The notes under the pieces: generated by a model
Database searches by the model: none
What the model was told of the DNA's origin: nothing
The model's input: only the letters and a program-made list of their open reading frames with translations
Shown here: piece by piece, positions 1 through 10,268 of the stretch
How the letters are laid out: each line of letters opens with the position of its first letter
Position numbering within the stretch: position 1 is the first letter of the stretch
Assembly: GCF_002162135.1 (NCBI RefSeq)
Contig: NZ_CP021382.1
Coordinates: 3,904,001 to 3,968,000, forward strand
DNA: 64,000 bases
DNA from: Cellvibrio sp. PSBB006
GTDB taxonomy: Bacteria > Pseudomonadota > Gammaproteobacteria > Pseudomonadales > Cellvibrionaceae
Direction of reading: 5' to 3'
Made by a program: the position numbers and the translations under genes

Positions 1-465
1 GACCTGTCGTGTACCCGACTCGTTATTCAAGGTCGGATCACCGCCGCGCGCCGGAGGCAGCAGCGCATCCAGAATGCGCTCTTCCGCCGCTTCTGCCGCG
101 CGGTGCTGGACAGTTTTCAGCGCATGCTCACGGTACATCTTGATCGATACATCAACCAGGTCGCGAATAATGGATTCCACATCGCGGCCGACATAACCGA
201 CTTCAGTGAATTTTGTGGCTTCCACTTTGATAAACGGCGCATTGGCCAGTTTTGCCAGACGACGTGCAATTTCGGTTTTGCCCACGCCGGTCGGACCAAT
301 CATCAAAATATTTTTTGGGGTGATTTCACTGCGCATGTCGGCGGGCACTTGCATGCGGCGCCAGCGATTGCGCAATGCGATAGCTACAGCACGCTTGGCA
401 TCCTGTTGGCCGACGATATGTTTATCCAGTTCGTGAACAATCTCACGGGGTGTCATGGTGGACAT
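1..465 (-). CDS. hslU: ATP-dependent protease ATPase subunit HslU (N-terminal part, cut by window edge)
   Basis: HslU is the AAA+ unfoldase that feeds substrates into the HslV peptidase in the cytoplasm. Only the first 155 codons are present; the frame is open to base 1, so the gene continues outside the window. The start reads [10 protein letters not shown], and the Walker A motif GPTGVGKT lies at about residues 57-64, followed by the [19 protein letters not shown] stretch typical of the family. The part seen ends inside the inserted I domain. It starts 18 bases downstream of the hslV stop on the same strand, as expected for an hslVU operon. The identification is firm; only the remaining length is unknown. 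Confidence 0.95.
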   Translation of the reverse strand, partial: MSTMTPREIVHELDKHIVGQQDAKRAVAIALRNRWRRMQVPADMRSEITPKNILMIGPTGVGKTEIARRLAKLANAPFIKVEATKFTEVGYVGRDVESIIRDLVDVSIKMYREHALKTVQHRAAEAAEERILDALLPPARGGDPTLNNESGTRQV

Positions 466-483
466 AATCTGTATCCGAAAAAA

Positions 484-1008
484 TTAATATTCCAATGTTT
501 CGATGGTGTGGTTCTGGTTGGTAAAAACACAAATATCGCCCGCGATATGCAATCCTTTTTCCACGATGCTACGGGCGTCCAATTGTGTGTTTTCCAGCAG
601 CGCGCGCGCAGCTGCCTGCGCGAAAGGGCCGCCGGAGCCAATGGCAATCAAATCGTCTTCCGGTTGAATAACGTCACCATTGCCGGTGATGATGAGCGAG
701 GCTTCTTTATCGGCTACAGCGAGTAATGCTTCAAGTCGGCGCAATGCGCGATCCGTGCGCCAGTCTTTGGCCAATTCCACGGCGGCGCGCACCAACTGGC
801 CGTTGTGGGCTTCAAGCTTTGCTTCGAAGCGCTCGAACAGGGTGAAAGCATCGGCAGTTCCGCCAGCGAATCCGGCGATCACCTGATTTTTGTACAAGCG
901 GCGCACTTTGCGTGCATTGCCTTTCATCACCGTATTGCCGAGTGAAACCTGACCGTCGCCGCCAAGCACAACCTGGCCTTCACGGCGTACAGAGAGAATT
1001 GTGGTCAC
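484..1008 (-). CDS. hslV: ATP-dependent protease peptidase subunit HslV
   Basis: HslV is the proteasome-like threonine peptidase that pairs with HslU to degrade misfolded and regulatory proteins in the cytoplasm. The 174-residue length is normal. The N-terminus MTTILSVRR gives the catalytic Thr1 after removal of Met, and [14 protein letters not shown] and [17 protein letters not shown] are family hallmarks. It lies directly upstream of hslU. The 121 bases between it and the upstream SPOR gene contain a 7-bp GC hairpin (1039-1045 with 1052-1058) but no T-run, so it is unclear whether hslVU has its own promoter or is read through from the SPOR gene. Confidence 0.97.
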   Translation of the reverse strand: MTTILSVRREGQVVLGGDGQVSLGNTVMKGNARKVRRLYKNQVIAGFAGGTADAFTLFERFEAKLEAHNGQLVRAAVELAKDWRTDRALRRLEALLAVADKEASLIITGNGDVIQPEDDLIAIGSGGPFAQAAARALLENTQLDARSIVEKGLHIAGDICVFTNQNHTIETLEY

Positions 1009-1129
1009 AGGGGAAATCCTTTGTTGAACTGTTGCGGACTGCGGCGCTAAGGCCGCAGGGATTCCCTGAAAAGTGGGGGCGGGGTGGGTAATTTCAAGCC
1101 GATTATGTTTATCTGGCGCGGATGCCGTA

Positions 1130-1714
1130 TCAGGGCGCTGCGTTTTTGTCGCGCTTTAACATGAGGGCGTTATATTGGTTCGCGACCAACGTGGAGCGAG
1201 CGCTGGCCAGTCGCGACTGATCCTGAAATGGGCCGACGATGACGCGATGCCACAATTCGCCATTGCGAATGGTCACCTTTTCAATCCGCGCATCGAGGTT
1301 AAGCAGGATCAGCTGCGCGCGCAATTTATCGGCATCTACATTGTTGCGGAAAGAGCCAACTTGCAGGATGTACTCCATCGAATCCGGTTGTGTCTCCACA
1401 ATTTTTTCAACGGTTTGTGCCGGCTCAGTGGCAGGTACGATGACCTCACTCTCCTGGAGCAATTTATAAAAATCAAAGCGCGGCTTGGGCACTTTTTCTT
1501 CTTCTGTTTCTGTGCGCGTGACTTTTGGCTTTTCGGCTACCGGCTTTTCCTGTGTCGCTGGTTGTGGCACTACATCAGCCAGGTAAACCAGAAACATGAT
1601 AAAAGCGCCCAGAATGCCGCCGATTAACAGCCACACCCAGCCCGGCACGGGCGGTTTCGCCGGTGCGCGACGACGATTCGGGGAACGATTTTTTTTGGCG
1701 TAATCTCGGGACAT
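1130..1714 (-). CDS. SPOR-domain cell-division protein, FtsN-like
   Basis: Likely inner-membrane division protein that binds septal peptidoglycan. The 194 residues have a short basic cytoplasmic start rich in Arg/Lys, one membrane helix (about residues 26-46, [20 protein letters not shown]), a Pro/Glu-rich periplasmic linker, and a C-terminal SPOR domain (about 110-190) starting [10 protein letters not shown] with the usual WHRVIVGPF ending. Being just upstream of hslVU and near priA and rpmE matches ftsN in Escherichia coli and the SPOR gene of Pseudomonas. The domain and position are clear; calling it true FtsN is an inference because the N-terminal essential region is poorly conserved between genera. 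Confidence 0.85.
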   Translation of the reverse strand: MSRDYAKKNRSPNRRRAPAKPPVPGWVWLLIGGILGAFIMFLVYLADVVPQPATQEKPVAEKPKVTRTETEEEKVPKPRFDFYKLLQESEVIVPATEPAQTVEKIVETQPDSMEYILQVGSFRNNVDADKLRAQLILLNLDARIEKVTIRNGELWHRVIVGPFQDQSRLASARSTLVANQYNALMLKRDKNAAP

Positions 1715-1787
1715 GGCGACTTCATCAAGCTCGGAGTGGGCGCAATTGTACTTGTGCTGTGCGGGTGAGTCACTATGAAGTGCGGCT

Positions 1788-4001
1788 CTAATTCATTTCC
1801 TGCGGATCTACATCAATGGACCAGCGAACCCGTTTACCCAATGCCTCGTTTTCCAATTGTGCAGTGAGTTGTGCGAGGAGTTGTTGCAGGGGTTTGCGCT
1901 GTGCACTGTTGAATTGCAATTGATAGCGAAAACGGTCGCCGCGTTTTTCCATCATGGCTGGCAAAGGGCCAAGGTAACTGAAATGGTGGCTGGATGGCTG
2001 CCATTGCTCAGCCTGAGCGCGAGCCAGACGTAAAAACTCCACGGCCAGTTCAGGCCGTTTGCTTTCTGCACGCAAGAGTGCGAGATGCCGATAGGGAGGT
2101 AATTGGGTAATGCGTCGCTCGTGCAATAACAGCTCGGCCAGCGCGTGATAACCCTGCAGCATCAAGGTTTGCACCAGAGGATGTTCAGTGTGGTGGCTCT
2201 GCAAGATAACCGTACCGGGCTTGTCGGCCCGGCCGGCTCGCCCGGCTACCTGAAGTAACAATTGTCCCATCCGCTCGGGGCCGCGAAAGTCGGCACTGAA
2301 CAAACCGGCGTCCGCATCAATGATAACGACCAGGGTGACCAGGGGAAAATGATGACCTTTAGCCAACATCTGTGTCCCCACCAGGATACAAGGCTCGCCG
2401 GATTGCACCTCGTCCAGCAAACGATGCATGGCATGTTTGCCGCGCGTGGAGTCGCGATCAACCCGCAGTATTCGCGTCTGTGGAAACAGCTGGCGCAAAG
2501 CTTCTTCACTGCGCTCCGTGCCCTGCCCTAAAGGTTGCAGTTGATGGCTGTGACAGCTTGGGCAGCGTGAGGGCAATGGGCGCTGGTGATCACAATGATG
2601 GCAATGCAGGTGGCGCGGCTGCTGATGAACCGTCATGCGTGCGTCACAGTGGTTGCAGTTAGCCAGCCAGCCACAATCGTGGCATTGGAGTGTGGGCGCG
2701 TAACCGCGCCGGTTGATAAATATCAGCACCTGATGGCGCGCCTGGATTTCCAATGCAATCGCTTTCAGGGTGTCTTGCGCGAAACCTTCATGCAAGGGTT
2801 GCGCGCGAATATCGAGCAGCTGAATGCTGGGGGGTACGGCTGAACCGGCACGGCGGGTCAGGCGCAAATATTGATAACGGCCTTGCTGGGCGTTATTGAG
2901 GCTTTCCAACGCCGGCGTGGCGGAACCGAGCAATAACGGAATCTTGAGCTGACTGGCGCGCATAACGGCTAGGTCGCGGGCAGAGTAGCGAAAACCGTCC
3001 TGTTGTTTGAAGGAGTTATCGTGCTCTTCATCAACAATGATGATTCCCGGCTCCTTGAGCGGTGTGAAGATAGCCGACCGGGTGCCGATAACTACCCGGG
3101 CAATGCCCTCACGCGCCTGTACCCAGGCATCCAGCCGTTCCCGATCATTGAGGCCGGAATGCAGGGCGACAACAGGCACCGCGAAACGCCGTTGGAATCG
3201 TTGTAGCGTTTGTGGCGTAAGCCCGATTTCGGGGATCAATACCAATGCCTGCTTGCCTTGGGCCAAGGTTCGGGCGATGGCTTGCAGATAGATTTCCGTC
3301 TTACCGCTGCCAGTGGCCCCATCCAGCAGACTTACCTGGAACTGGTCCAGGTTTATCTTTTCAAGAACCTCTGCCTGTTCCGGGTTTAGTATCAACGGCT
3401 GTTCGCGCAAGGTAGTCTGTGTCGATTCTGGTGTAAGTACTTGCTCACTGCAAGCAACCAGTCCTTTCTTCATCAGCGGCTTGATGGTGGTAGTGGGTAT
3501 GTCCAGTATTTGCAGATCGGCGCGCGTTAAATAAGGTGTATCTTGCAGTGCAGCCAGCAAAGCGGCCTGACGCGGAGCGCGTTTCAGGCTGCCGGCCGGC
3601 AAACCTTTTCCAGCTGTTGTGAGGTGATAGATCGGCTCCGTACGTAATCGGGCCATTTCTCCCTGGCGTAAGAGCGCCGGCAACGCGGTATGCAAGGCTT
3701 CACCGACCGGGCTTTGATAGTAGTCAGCGGCCCATAAGCACAATGCAAGCACATCGGGCATAAAAGCCGGTAGTTCATCAATGACGCCGAGCGCATGGCG
3801 CAATTGGTTGGCAGCCACGGAGGCTTCCTGATGTAGCGACAGTAATACACCGACGACTTCCTGGTGCCCGAAGGGTAAGCGTAAGAGTGTTCCGGGCCGC
3901 AAAAGCGCAACCTGCTCCAGCGGCATGTCCACCGGGGGTAGGTAGTCAAAGCGGCGACGCAAGGGAGTGGGGATTGCGACCTGAAGAAAAACCGTAGGCA
4001 T
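1788..4001 (-). CDS. priA: Primosomal protein N' (replication restart helicase PriA)
   Basis: PriA recognises stalled forks and D-loops and starts reloading of the replicative helicase. From the ATG at 4001 the protein has 737 residues, beginning MPTVFLQVAIPTPLRRRFDY, the usual 3'-DNA-binding domain. The frame extends 19 codons further to a TTG, but family alignment favours the ATG. Walker A GATGSGKT lies at about 228-235 and the DEEH box at 324-327. A cysteine cluster (CHDCGW, CNHCDA, CHHCDH, CPSCHS) forms the two zinc sites. It diverges from rpmE. The same window carries a triple-domain DnaT-like protein and a lambda P-like protein, which may act in the same restart pathway. Confidence 0.97.
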   Translation of the reverse strand: MPTVFLQVAIPTPLRRRFDYLPPVDMPLEQVALLRPGTLLRLPFGHQEVVGVLLSLHQEASVAANQLRHALGVIDELPAFMPDVLALCLWAADYYQSPVGEALHTALPALLRQGEMARLRTEPIYHLTTAGKGLPAGSLKRAPRQAALLAALQDTPYLTRADLQILDIPTTTIKPLMKKGLVACSEQVLTPESTQTTLREQPLILNPEQAEVLEKINLDQFQVSLLDGATGSGKTEIYLQAIARTLAQGKQALVLIPEIGLTPQTLQRFQRRFAVPVVALHSGLNDRERLDAWVQAREGIARVVIGTRSAIFTPLKEPGIIIVDEEHDNSFKQQDGFRYSARDLAVMRASQLKIPLLLGSATPALESLNNAQQGRYQYLRLTRRAGSAVPPSIQLLDIRAQPLHEGFAQDTLKAIALEIQARHQVLIFINRRGYAPTLQCHDCGWLANCNHCDARMTVHQQPRHLHCHHCDHQRPLPSRCPSCHSHQLQPLGQGTERSEEALRQLFPQTRILRVDRDSTRGKHAMHRLLDEVQSGEPCILVGTQMLAKGHHFPLVTLVVIIDADAGLFSADFRGPERMGQLLLQVAGRAGRADKPGTVILQSHHTEHPLVQTLMLQGYHALAELLLHERRITQLPPYRHLALLRAESKRPELAVEFLRLARAQAEQWQPSSHHFSYLGPLPAMMEKRGDRFRYQLQFNSAQRKPLQQLLAQLTAQLENEALGKRVRWSIDVDPQEMN

Positions 4002-4122
4002 CGGGTGATAAGTCTTGGTTGTTGGCGATGAGCTGCCGGGCAGGATACCCCATATCAACTGTCGTTTGGGTGTGCTTTTTGTGTGGTCGAGGGGAGTGTT
4101 GAAAACTGGTTATTTTTTCCCC

Positions 4123-4150
4123 TTGCGTTATGTATTGATTCTGATAGTAT
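4123..4150 (+). promoter_or_regulatory. Predicted sigma-70 promoter of rpmE
   Basis: TTGCGT, 16 bases, then TAGTAT lie in the priA-rpmE divergent gap, about 90 bases before the rpmE ATG. Prediction from sequence only. Confidence 0.5.
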
Positions 4151-4242
4151 CCCCGCTCCTTAAATTCCGCCCTATTACCAACCGTTGTGCGGTGCTCGAC
4201 AAATGCTCGGGTGGCGGCACAAAAAACGACAAGGCAATTATC

Positions 4243-4461
4243 ATGAAACCAGAAATTCATCCTAATTACGCTGACGTAGCTGTTAACTGCAGCTGTGGCA
4301 ACACCTTTAAAACTCGCTCTACCCTGGGTAAAGATTTCCACGTAGACGTCTGCAGTGAGTGCCACCCTTTTTACACCGGCAAGCAGAAGATGGTAGATAC
4401 CGGTGGTCGTATTGACCGCTTTACCAAGCGCTTCGCTAGCCGTATTGGTGGCAAAAAGTAA
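4243..4461 (+). CDS. rpmE: 50S ribosomal protein L31, zinc-binding form
   Basis: Large-subunit ribosomal protein L31. The 72 residues start [14 protein letters not shown]. The open frame continues upstream, but this ATG is the conserved start. The four cysteines (CSC near residues 16-18 and CSEC near 37-40) mark the zinc-binding type rather than the zinc-free paralogue. [18 protein letters not shown] is the conserved core. It diverges from priA, an arrangement shared with E. coli and Pseudomonas. A strong hairpin terminator follows 50 bases after the stop. Confidence 0.97.
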   Translation: MKPEIHPNYADVAVNCSCGNTFKTRSTLGKDFHVDVCSECHPFYTGKQKMVDTGGRIDRFTKRFASRIGGKK

Positions 4462-4501
4462 GACAGATGTAATGCTATTTTCTCGCTATCTGTCGGGAAA
4501 C

Positions 4502-5314
4502 ATGCTTCTAAAAACGCCGAAAGCAGTAGCTTTCGGCGTTTTTGTTTGCGCCTCCATCTGGAACAATATGGCGGTGGCTGCCTGCCCTGCCACCCGGATC
4601 GACGAAACCGTTCAGCTTGCCCAGGTGGTGGATGGCGATACGTTGCGTTTACAGGATGGTCGACGTGTGCGGGTTTTAGGTATCAATACCCCCGAAGTTG
4701 CGTGGGAAGGGCATGTTGGTCAGGCATTGGGTGTTGAAGCAACAGCCGCAAGCCGCCGGTTTCTGCCCCGCCATCAGAAGGTTCACCTCGTCTACGATCT
4801 GGACCATAAAGACCGCTATGGCCGGATGCTGGCACACGTTTATAACCAGCGACGTCAAAGTCTGGCAGCACATTTACTTGAGCAAGGATTGGCGCTACAG
4901 GTGGTCGTGCCTCCCAATGTAAGTGAAATGGGTTGCCTGACGCGTCAGGAAGATCTTGCTCGCCGGCAAAACCGTGGCATATGGCGAGAGAAGGCGTGGA
5001 ATTTGCGGCCCGCTGCTGAGCTTGCGCTCGATCAAACGGGTTTTAGTCGCATCCAGGGAAAAGTCACCAAGGTGAGTGTGCTGCGTGACGTCTGGTTGGA
5101 GCTTGATGGCCCAGTGGTGGTCAAGATTGCGCAACAGGATCGGCAGTATTTTGCCGATGACCAATGGCAGTCATGGCTTGGCAAATCTATCAAAGTGCGC
5201 GGTTGGCTGATCAACCGCGCCAGCGAATTCCAGCGCAAACGCGGTTTTAAACCTTTACAAATGCAGGTGCGTCATCCTCTTATGTTAGAGGAGTCACCGG
5301 GCGAGCAAAGGTAA
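4502..5314 (+). CDS. Exported thermonuclease-family (SNase-like) protein
   Basis: Probable secreted or periplasmic nuclease of the staphylococcal nuclease fold. From the ATG at 4502 it has 270 residues: a signal peptide of about 27 residues ending AVAA, then an SNase domain with DGDTLRL, RVRVLGINTPEV and DRYGRMLAHVY (catalytic Asp, Arg and Glu type positions), and a C-terminal region of about 100 residues that looks like an extra OB-type domain. Starts at 4403 or 4472 are open but less likely; 4502 has a GGGA a few bases upstream and gives a standard signal peptide. The rpmE terminator hairpin falls inside the signal peptide codons. P. aeruginosa has a nuclease gene at this place too. Confidence 0.85.
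   Translation: MLLKTPKAVAFGVFVCASIWNNMAVAACPATRIDETVQLAQVVDGDTLRLQDGRRVRVLGINTPEVAWEGHVGQALGVEATAASRRFLPRHQKVHLVYDLDHKDRYGRMLAHVYNQRRQSLAAHLLEQGLALQVVVPPNVSEMGCLTRQEDLARRQNRGIWREKAWNLRPAAELALDQTGFSRIQGKVTKVSVLRDVWLELDGPVVVKIAQQDRQYFADDQWQSWLGKSIKVRGWLINRASEFQRKRGFKPLQMQVRHPLMLEESPGEQR
4511..4542 (+). terminator. Rho-independent terminator after rpmE, inside the nuclease signal-peptide codons
   Basis: A perfect 14-bp stem (4511-4524 with 4529-4542), loop AGTA, followed by more T. The A-tract on the left arm means it could work in both directions. It overlaps the start of the nuclease coding region. Confidence 0.8.
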
Positions 5315-5369
5315 ATTCGAGGGAGTCTTTTAAAAATTGCCCGCCTCTCCAACATTTTTCAGGCGCTCC

Positions 5370-7850
5370 CTAAAACAGCTCCTCCGGCAAGATTTCATCT
5401 GCGGACTGTTCGCCATTGGGTGAGGTGCTATCACCTGCCTGGGGGGCATCTTCCACGCGAAAAATCTCAAATATTGCATCGGGATCTTCGGGTTGTGCCC
5501 GGGCACCAGTGTCGCGATTGATGCGTACGGTAACGATGCCATTAGGCTGTGATGGGATTTTTTCCTCAACACCATCCAGAGCGGTGCGCATAAAGTCAAT
5601 CCAGATCGGCAGTGCTGCTGAGCCGCCATACTCTGTTCGCCCCAGGAGCGTGTTTTGATCAAACCCTACCCAGCTGACGGCAACGACATCCGGACTATAG
5701 CCAGCAAACCAGGTATCTCTTGGACCATTGGTGGTGCCTGTCTTGCCGGCAATGTCACTGCGCTCCAGCTTGCGCGCCAACCGGCCGGTACCCAGCGTAA
5801 TGACGTCTTTTAACATCGAATCAATGATGTAAGCCACCCGTTCTTCGATGATGCGAGGGGCGTAGCGAGTGGTATCGATGGGCTGGGGAAGTATCTCGTT
5901 TGTCAGCGCTTCCTCGAAAGGTATGTAACCGGGCTCTTCTTCCGGCAATACGTTGAGCAAAGCGGCTGCCTGGCGTGCGGCCTCGGCCTGCTCGCACTCT
6001 TTGCAAACGATCATCGGTTGCGCTTCGTACACGACTTCGCCTGATGCGTCTTCAATGCGCGTGACCAGGTGCGGTTCTATCTTGAAGCCACCATTGGCAA
6101 AGGTAGCGTAGCCGGTAGCCATTTGCAGCGGTGTCAGTTCATGAGTGCCCAGTGCCAGTGTGAGGTCGCGGGGAAATTGGGTCTTGTCGAAACCAAAGCG
6201 TTCGAGGCTATCCAGCGCTTTGTCCAGGCCGAGGCTGCGCAGTAGCCGAATCGATACCAGATTGCGCGAGCGATACAGCGCCTGGCGCAAACGAATGGGT
6301 CCGGAAAACTTTCCATCGTCATTTTCCGGCCGCCAGGACGCGCCAATTGCCGTGTCTTCAATCACAATGGGCGCATCATTGATGACGGATGCTGGGGTAA
6401 AGCCATTTTCCAGGGCTGCCGTATAGAAAAAGGGTTTGAAACTGGAGCCCGGCTGCCGCGCACCTTGTACCGCGCGATTAAAGTGACTTTGGCGGAAATC
6501 GAAGCCGCCGACCAAGGCGAGGATCGCACCATCCTGAGGGTTTAGCGCTACCAGGGTTCCTTGTACCGCAGGCACCTGGCTCAAGCGCCAGGCGCCTTCT
6601 GTGTCTCTGGCGATGCGGATCACGTCGCCGTATTGAAGAAAATCTCCCGCCTTTGTGGGGGCGGGGCCGCGACTGTCTTCATTGATATAGGGGCGGGCAG
6701 TGGCCAAGCCTTGTTCCCAACCAAGTTCGATGATTTCTCCCGAAGCGGTAATCGCCTTTACTGCCTGTTCGGCAACCTCGGTAATCGCTGCTACCTCCAG
6801 CCCGCCAAAGTTGGGTATATCTCCCAACTTTTCTCGCCAGTCACTGAAATCATCCGTTGCAGATGGCTCAAATCGCTGCTCGGGGCCTCGATAGCCATGG
6901 CGTTGGTCATAACTGAGTAAGCCGCTGATAACAGATGTTTGAGCGCTTGCTTGCATCTCGCTATCGACGCTGGTGTAAACCCGATAACCATCGTTGTACG
7001 TATTTTCACCAAAGCGATCAAAGACTTCCTTGCGCGCCAGTTCCGCGACATAGGGCGCATACAGATCCAATGTCAGGCCGTGATAGCTGGTGAGGATGGA
7101 CTCACTGATAGCTGCGTCATGGGTAGCTTGATCAATGTATTTCAGTTTCAGCATACGACCGATGATCCAGTCGCGGCGAATCAGAGCGCGTTGGGGGTTT
7201 GCCAATGGGTTATAGGCCGAAGGGGCTTTCAGGCTGCCAACGATGGTGGCGTACTGGGCTAACGAAAGCTCACTCGCGTCTTTGCCATAATAGATCTGGG
7301 CGGCAGCCTGCAATCCATAAGCGCGGTTACCGAAAAACATCTTGTTGCTGAACAGCTCAAGTATCTCTTCTTTTGTGAGCTGGCGCTCAATTTGAAAAGA
7401 AAGCAGTATCTCATTGAACTTTCTCGAAAATACTTGTTTGCGGGTAAGGAAAAAATCACGTGCCAGCTGCATAGTGATGGTGCTGCCACCGGACTGGATT
7501 TGGCCTGTTTGCAATAATTGTGAACCCGCGCGCAATAGACCCCTTAGCGAAACGCCATGATGGTCGTAGAATTCGGCGTCTTCTGCAGCAAGTAAGGCTT
7601 TGATATATAAGGGTGGAAGCTGTTCGAAGGTTAACGGTGTGCGACGCTGTTCGCCAAATTCACCAATTAACTTATTGTCCCTTGAATAAACGCGTAAAGG
7701 GGTCTGTAATTTAACCTGCTTTAACGTTTCCACCGAAGGAAGATTGGGGCTCAGGTAGAGGTACATGCCAGCCAGTGTCACCAAAGTAACGCTGAAGCCG
7801 GACAGTAACAACCAGAAAAGGGCTTTCAACCAGGTTTTTTTAGTAGGCAT
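5370..7850 (-). CDS. mrcA: Penicillin-binding protein 1A (bifunctional transglycosylase/transpeptidase)
   Basis: Class A PBP that polymerises and cross-links peptidoglycan in the periplasm; called ponA in Pseudomonas. The 826 residues from ATG 7850 hold one N-terminal membrane helix (about 10-32), a GT51 transglycosylase with Glu90 in EDAEFYDHHG and GGSTITMQLARDFF, an OB-like insert (about 310-430), and a transpeptidase domain with SSFK (Ser469), SRN (528-530) and KTGT (703-706). An alternative ATG at 7901 would add 17 residues. The tail is acidic. It diverges from pilM, as in Pseudomonas, so wall synthesis and pilus machinery genes share the gap. All catalytic motifs are intact. Confidence 0.96.
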   Translation of the reverse strand: MPTKKTWLKALFWLLLSGFSVTLVTLAGMYLYLSPNLPSVETLKQVKLQTPLRVYSRDNKLIGEFGEQRRTPLTFEQLPPLYIKALLAAEDAEFYDHHGVSLRGLLRAGSQLLQTGQIQSGGSTITMQLARDFFLTRKQVFSRKFNEILLSFQIERQLTKEEILELFSNKMFFGNRAYGLQAAAQIYYGKDASELSLAQYATIVGSLKAPSAYNPLANPQRALIRRDWIIGRMLKLKYIDQATHDAAISESILTSYHGLTLDLYAPYVAELARKEVFDRFGENTYNDGYRVYTSVDSEMQASAQTSVISGLLSYDQRHGYRGPEQRFEPSATDDFSDWREKLGDIPNFGGLEVAAITEVAEQAVKAITASGEIIELGWEQGLATARPYINEDSRGPAPTKAGDFLQYGDVIRIARDTEGAWRLSQVPAVQGTLVALNPQDGAILALVGGFDFRQSHFNRAVQGARQPGSSFKPFFYTAALENGFTPASVINDAPIVIEDTAIGASWRPENDDGKFSGPIRLRQALYRSRNLVSIRLLRSLGLDKALDSLERFGFDKTQFPRDLTLALGTHELTPLQMATGYATFANGGFKIEPHLVTRIEDASGEVVYEAQPMIVCKECEQAEAARQAAALLNVLPEEEPGYIPFEEALTNEILPQPIDTTRYAPRIIEERVAYIIDSMLKDVITLGTGRLARKLERSDIAGKTGTTNGPRDTWFAGYSPDVVAVSWVGFDQNTLLGRTEYGGSAALPIWIDFMRTALDGVEEKIPSQPNGIVTVRINRDTGARAQPEDPDAIFEIFRVEDAPQAGDSTSPNGEQSADEILPEELF

Positions 7851-7940
7851 TTTTTCTAACAGAATTAATGAGTTAGCAGTTTTGCGACAAGTGGCGGGCA
7901 TTATACGGGCTTTTTCCCTGTTTACATATCGGCTGGTTTG

Positions 7941-7968
7941 TTGCAGGCTTAAGTTAAAGTGCTATAAC
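7941..7968 (+). promoter_or_regulatory. Predicted sigma-70 promoter of pilMNOPQ
   Basis: TTGCAG, 16 bases, TATAAC, located 37 bases before the pilM start in the gap divergent from the PBP1A gene. Prediction only. Confidence 0.45.
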
Positions 7969-7983
7969 ATAAACAGCGTCTAA

Positions 7984-9071
<1,088 letters not shown>

Positions 9072-9072
<1 letters not shown>

Positions 9073-9653
9073 TGGCAAAGATTAACTTATTACCCTGGCG
9101 CGAAGCCTATCGCAAAGAAAAGAAAGACCAGTTCATTGCCATATTGATCGGCGTTTTTATCGTGTCGGCGCTGTTAGCTTATGTGTGGATTTCCAGCGTG
9201 GAAGCAGCCATCGATAATCAAAATTCGCGTAATCGCCTATTGGAGACTGAAATTGCCGCGCTTGAAAAACAAGTGCAGGAAATCGCTGAGCTGAAAAAGG
9301 TCCGCGACGATCTGCTGACCCGCATTAAGGTCATTCAAGATCTTGAGGGAACGCGTCCCGTTATCGTCCGTTACTTTGATGATCTGGTTCGCTCCGTCCC
9401 CGATGGTGTACATCTGAATTCGGTGGTGCGTACCGGTGACACCATCAGTATTGAAGGTATTGCCGAATCGACTAACCGTGTATCCAGCTTTATGCGCAAC
9501 CTTGATCAGTCCGACTGGTTTGCATCTCCCAATTTGACGTCCGTGACTGCTGCGCCTGAAGAGGGCGAACAGGCCAATTCATTCAAGATGACCGTGCGCA
9601 CCTCTGCTCCTCAGGATCAGATTGATGCGGCTGCAAATGAGGAGGGTAAATAA
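9072..9653 (+). CDS. pilN: Type IV pilus assembly protein PilN
   Basis: Inner-membrane protein that links PilM in the cytoplasm to PilO in the periplasm. It has 193 residues. The N-terminus carries the INLLPWRE motif (about 4-11) that docks into PilM, followed by a membrane helix (about 22-43) and a coiled coil (about 50-90) leading to a ferredoxin-like periplasmic domain. It sits between pilM (one-base overlap) and pilO (next start two bases after its stop). Confidence 0.97.
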
Positions 9654-9654
9654 G

Positions 9655-10266
9655 ATGTCATTTGCAGAATCCATGGAGCAACTCAAAAACTTTGACGTGA
9701 ATGATATTGATTTTGAAAAAATCGGTATCTGGCCTGTGCCAGCCAAGATTTTTGTGGCAGTACTGTTGATTGCTGTTGTGTTTGCGGCGACCTATTACGT
9801 ATGGATCAAAGATCTGAATATGCAGCTCGACACAATTGTCAAAAAAGAGGCTACATTAAAAGAGACCTACAGAAAGAAAAGTTTCGAAGCCGCTAACCTT
9901 GATGCTTATCGGGCGCAGATGGTGGAGATGAAAAGCACCTTTGATTCGCTGTTGTCGCGGTTGCCGACTGACACTGAAGTTCCAGGGTTGTTGGAAGATA
10001 TCGATACTCGCGGTTCTGAAAGTGGTTTGACTATCAACAGTATCAAGTTGGAAGCAGAGCGCACAGCTGAATATTACATCGAACTGCCTATCAGCATTGA
10101 TGTAGAAGGCGGATATCACGATCTCGGTGGGTTTGTCAGCGGCGTAGCGGGTATGCCGCGTATCGTTACCTTGCACGATTATTCAATCACCCGGAAAAAA
10201 GACAGCGCCGAATTAGCAATGAAAATCTCTGCTAAAACCTATCGTTATAAGTCGCAGGAGCAATAG
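9655..10266 (+). CDS. pilO: Type IV pilus assembly protein PilO
   Basis: Periplasmic partner of PilN in the pilus alignment complex, anchored by one membrane helix (about residues 35-55, AKIFVAVLLIAVVFAATYYVW). From the ATG at 9655 it has 203 residues. GAGGAGGG just upstream is a strong ribosome binding site and decides this start over an in-frame ATG 33 bases earlier inside pilN. A coiled-coil segment is followed by the PilO core with LEDIDTRGSESGL and GGYHDLGGFVSGVAGMPRIV. Part of the pilMNOPQ run. Confidence 0.97.
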   Translation: MSFAESMEQLKNFDVNDIDFEKIGIWPVPAKIFVAVLLIAVVFAATYYVWIKDLNMQLDTIVKKEATLKETYRKKSFEAANLDAYRAQMVEMKSTFDSLLSRLPTDTEVPGLLEDIDTRGSESGLTINSIKLEAERTAEYYIELPISIDVEGGYHDLGGFVSGVAGMPRIVTLHDYSITRKKDSAELAMKISAKTYRYKSQEQ

Positions 10267-10268
10267 AA

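Noticed and set aside
103-726. 207-codon plus-strand frame opposite hslUV
   Set aside because: Both strands cannot code here; hslU and hslV match their families over the full stretch, and the plus frame has no family likeness.
1039-1058. GC hairpin between the SPOR gene and hslV
   Set aside because: Only 7 bp and no T-run, so not called a terminator.
5370-7850. Possible loss of penicillin-binding function in PBP1A
   Set aside because: SSFK, SRN and KTGT and the transglycosylase Glu are all present.
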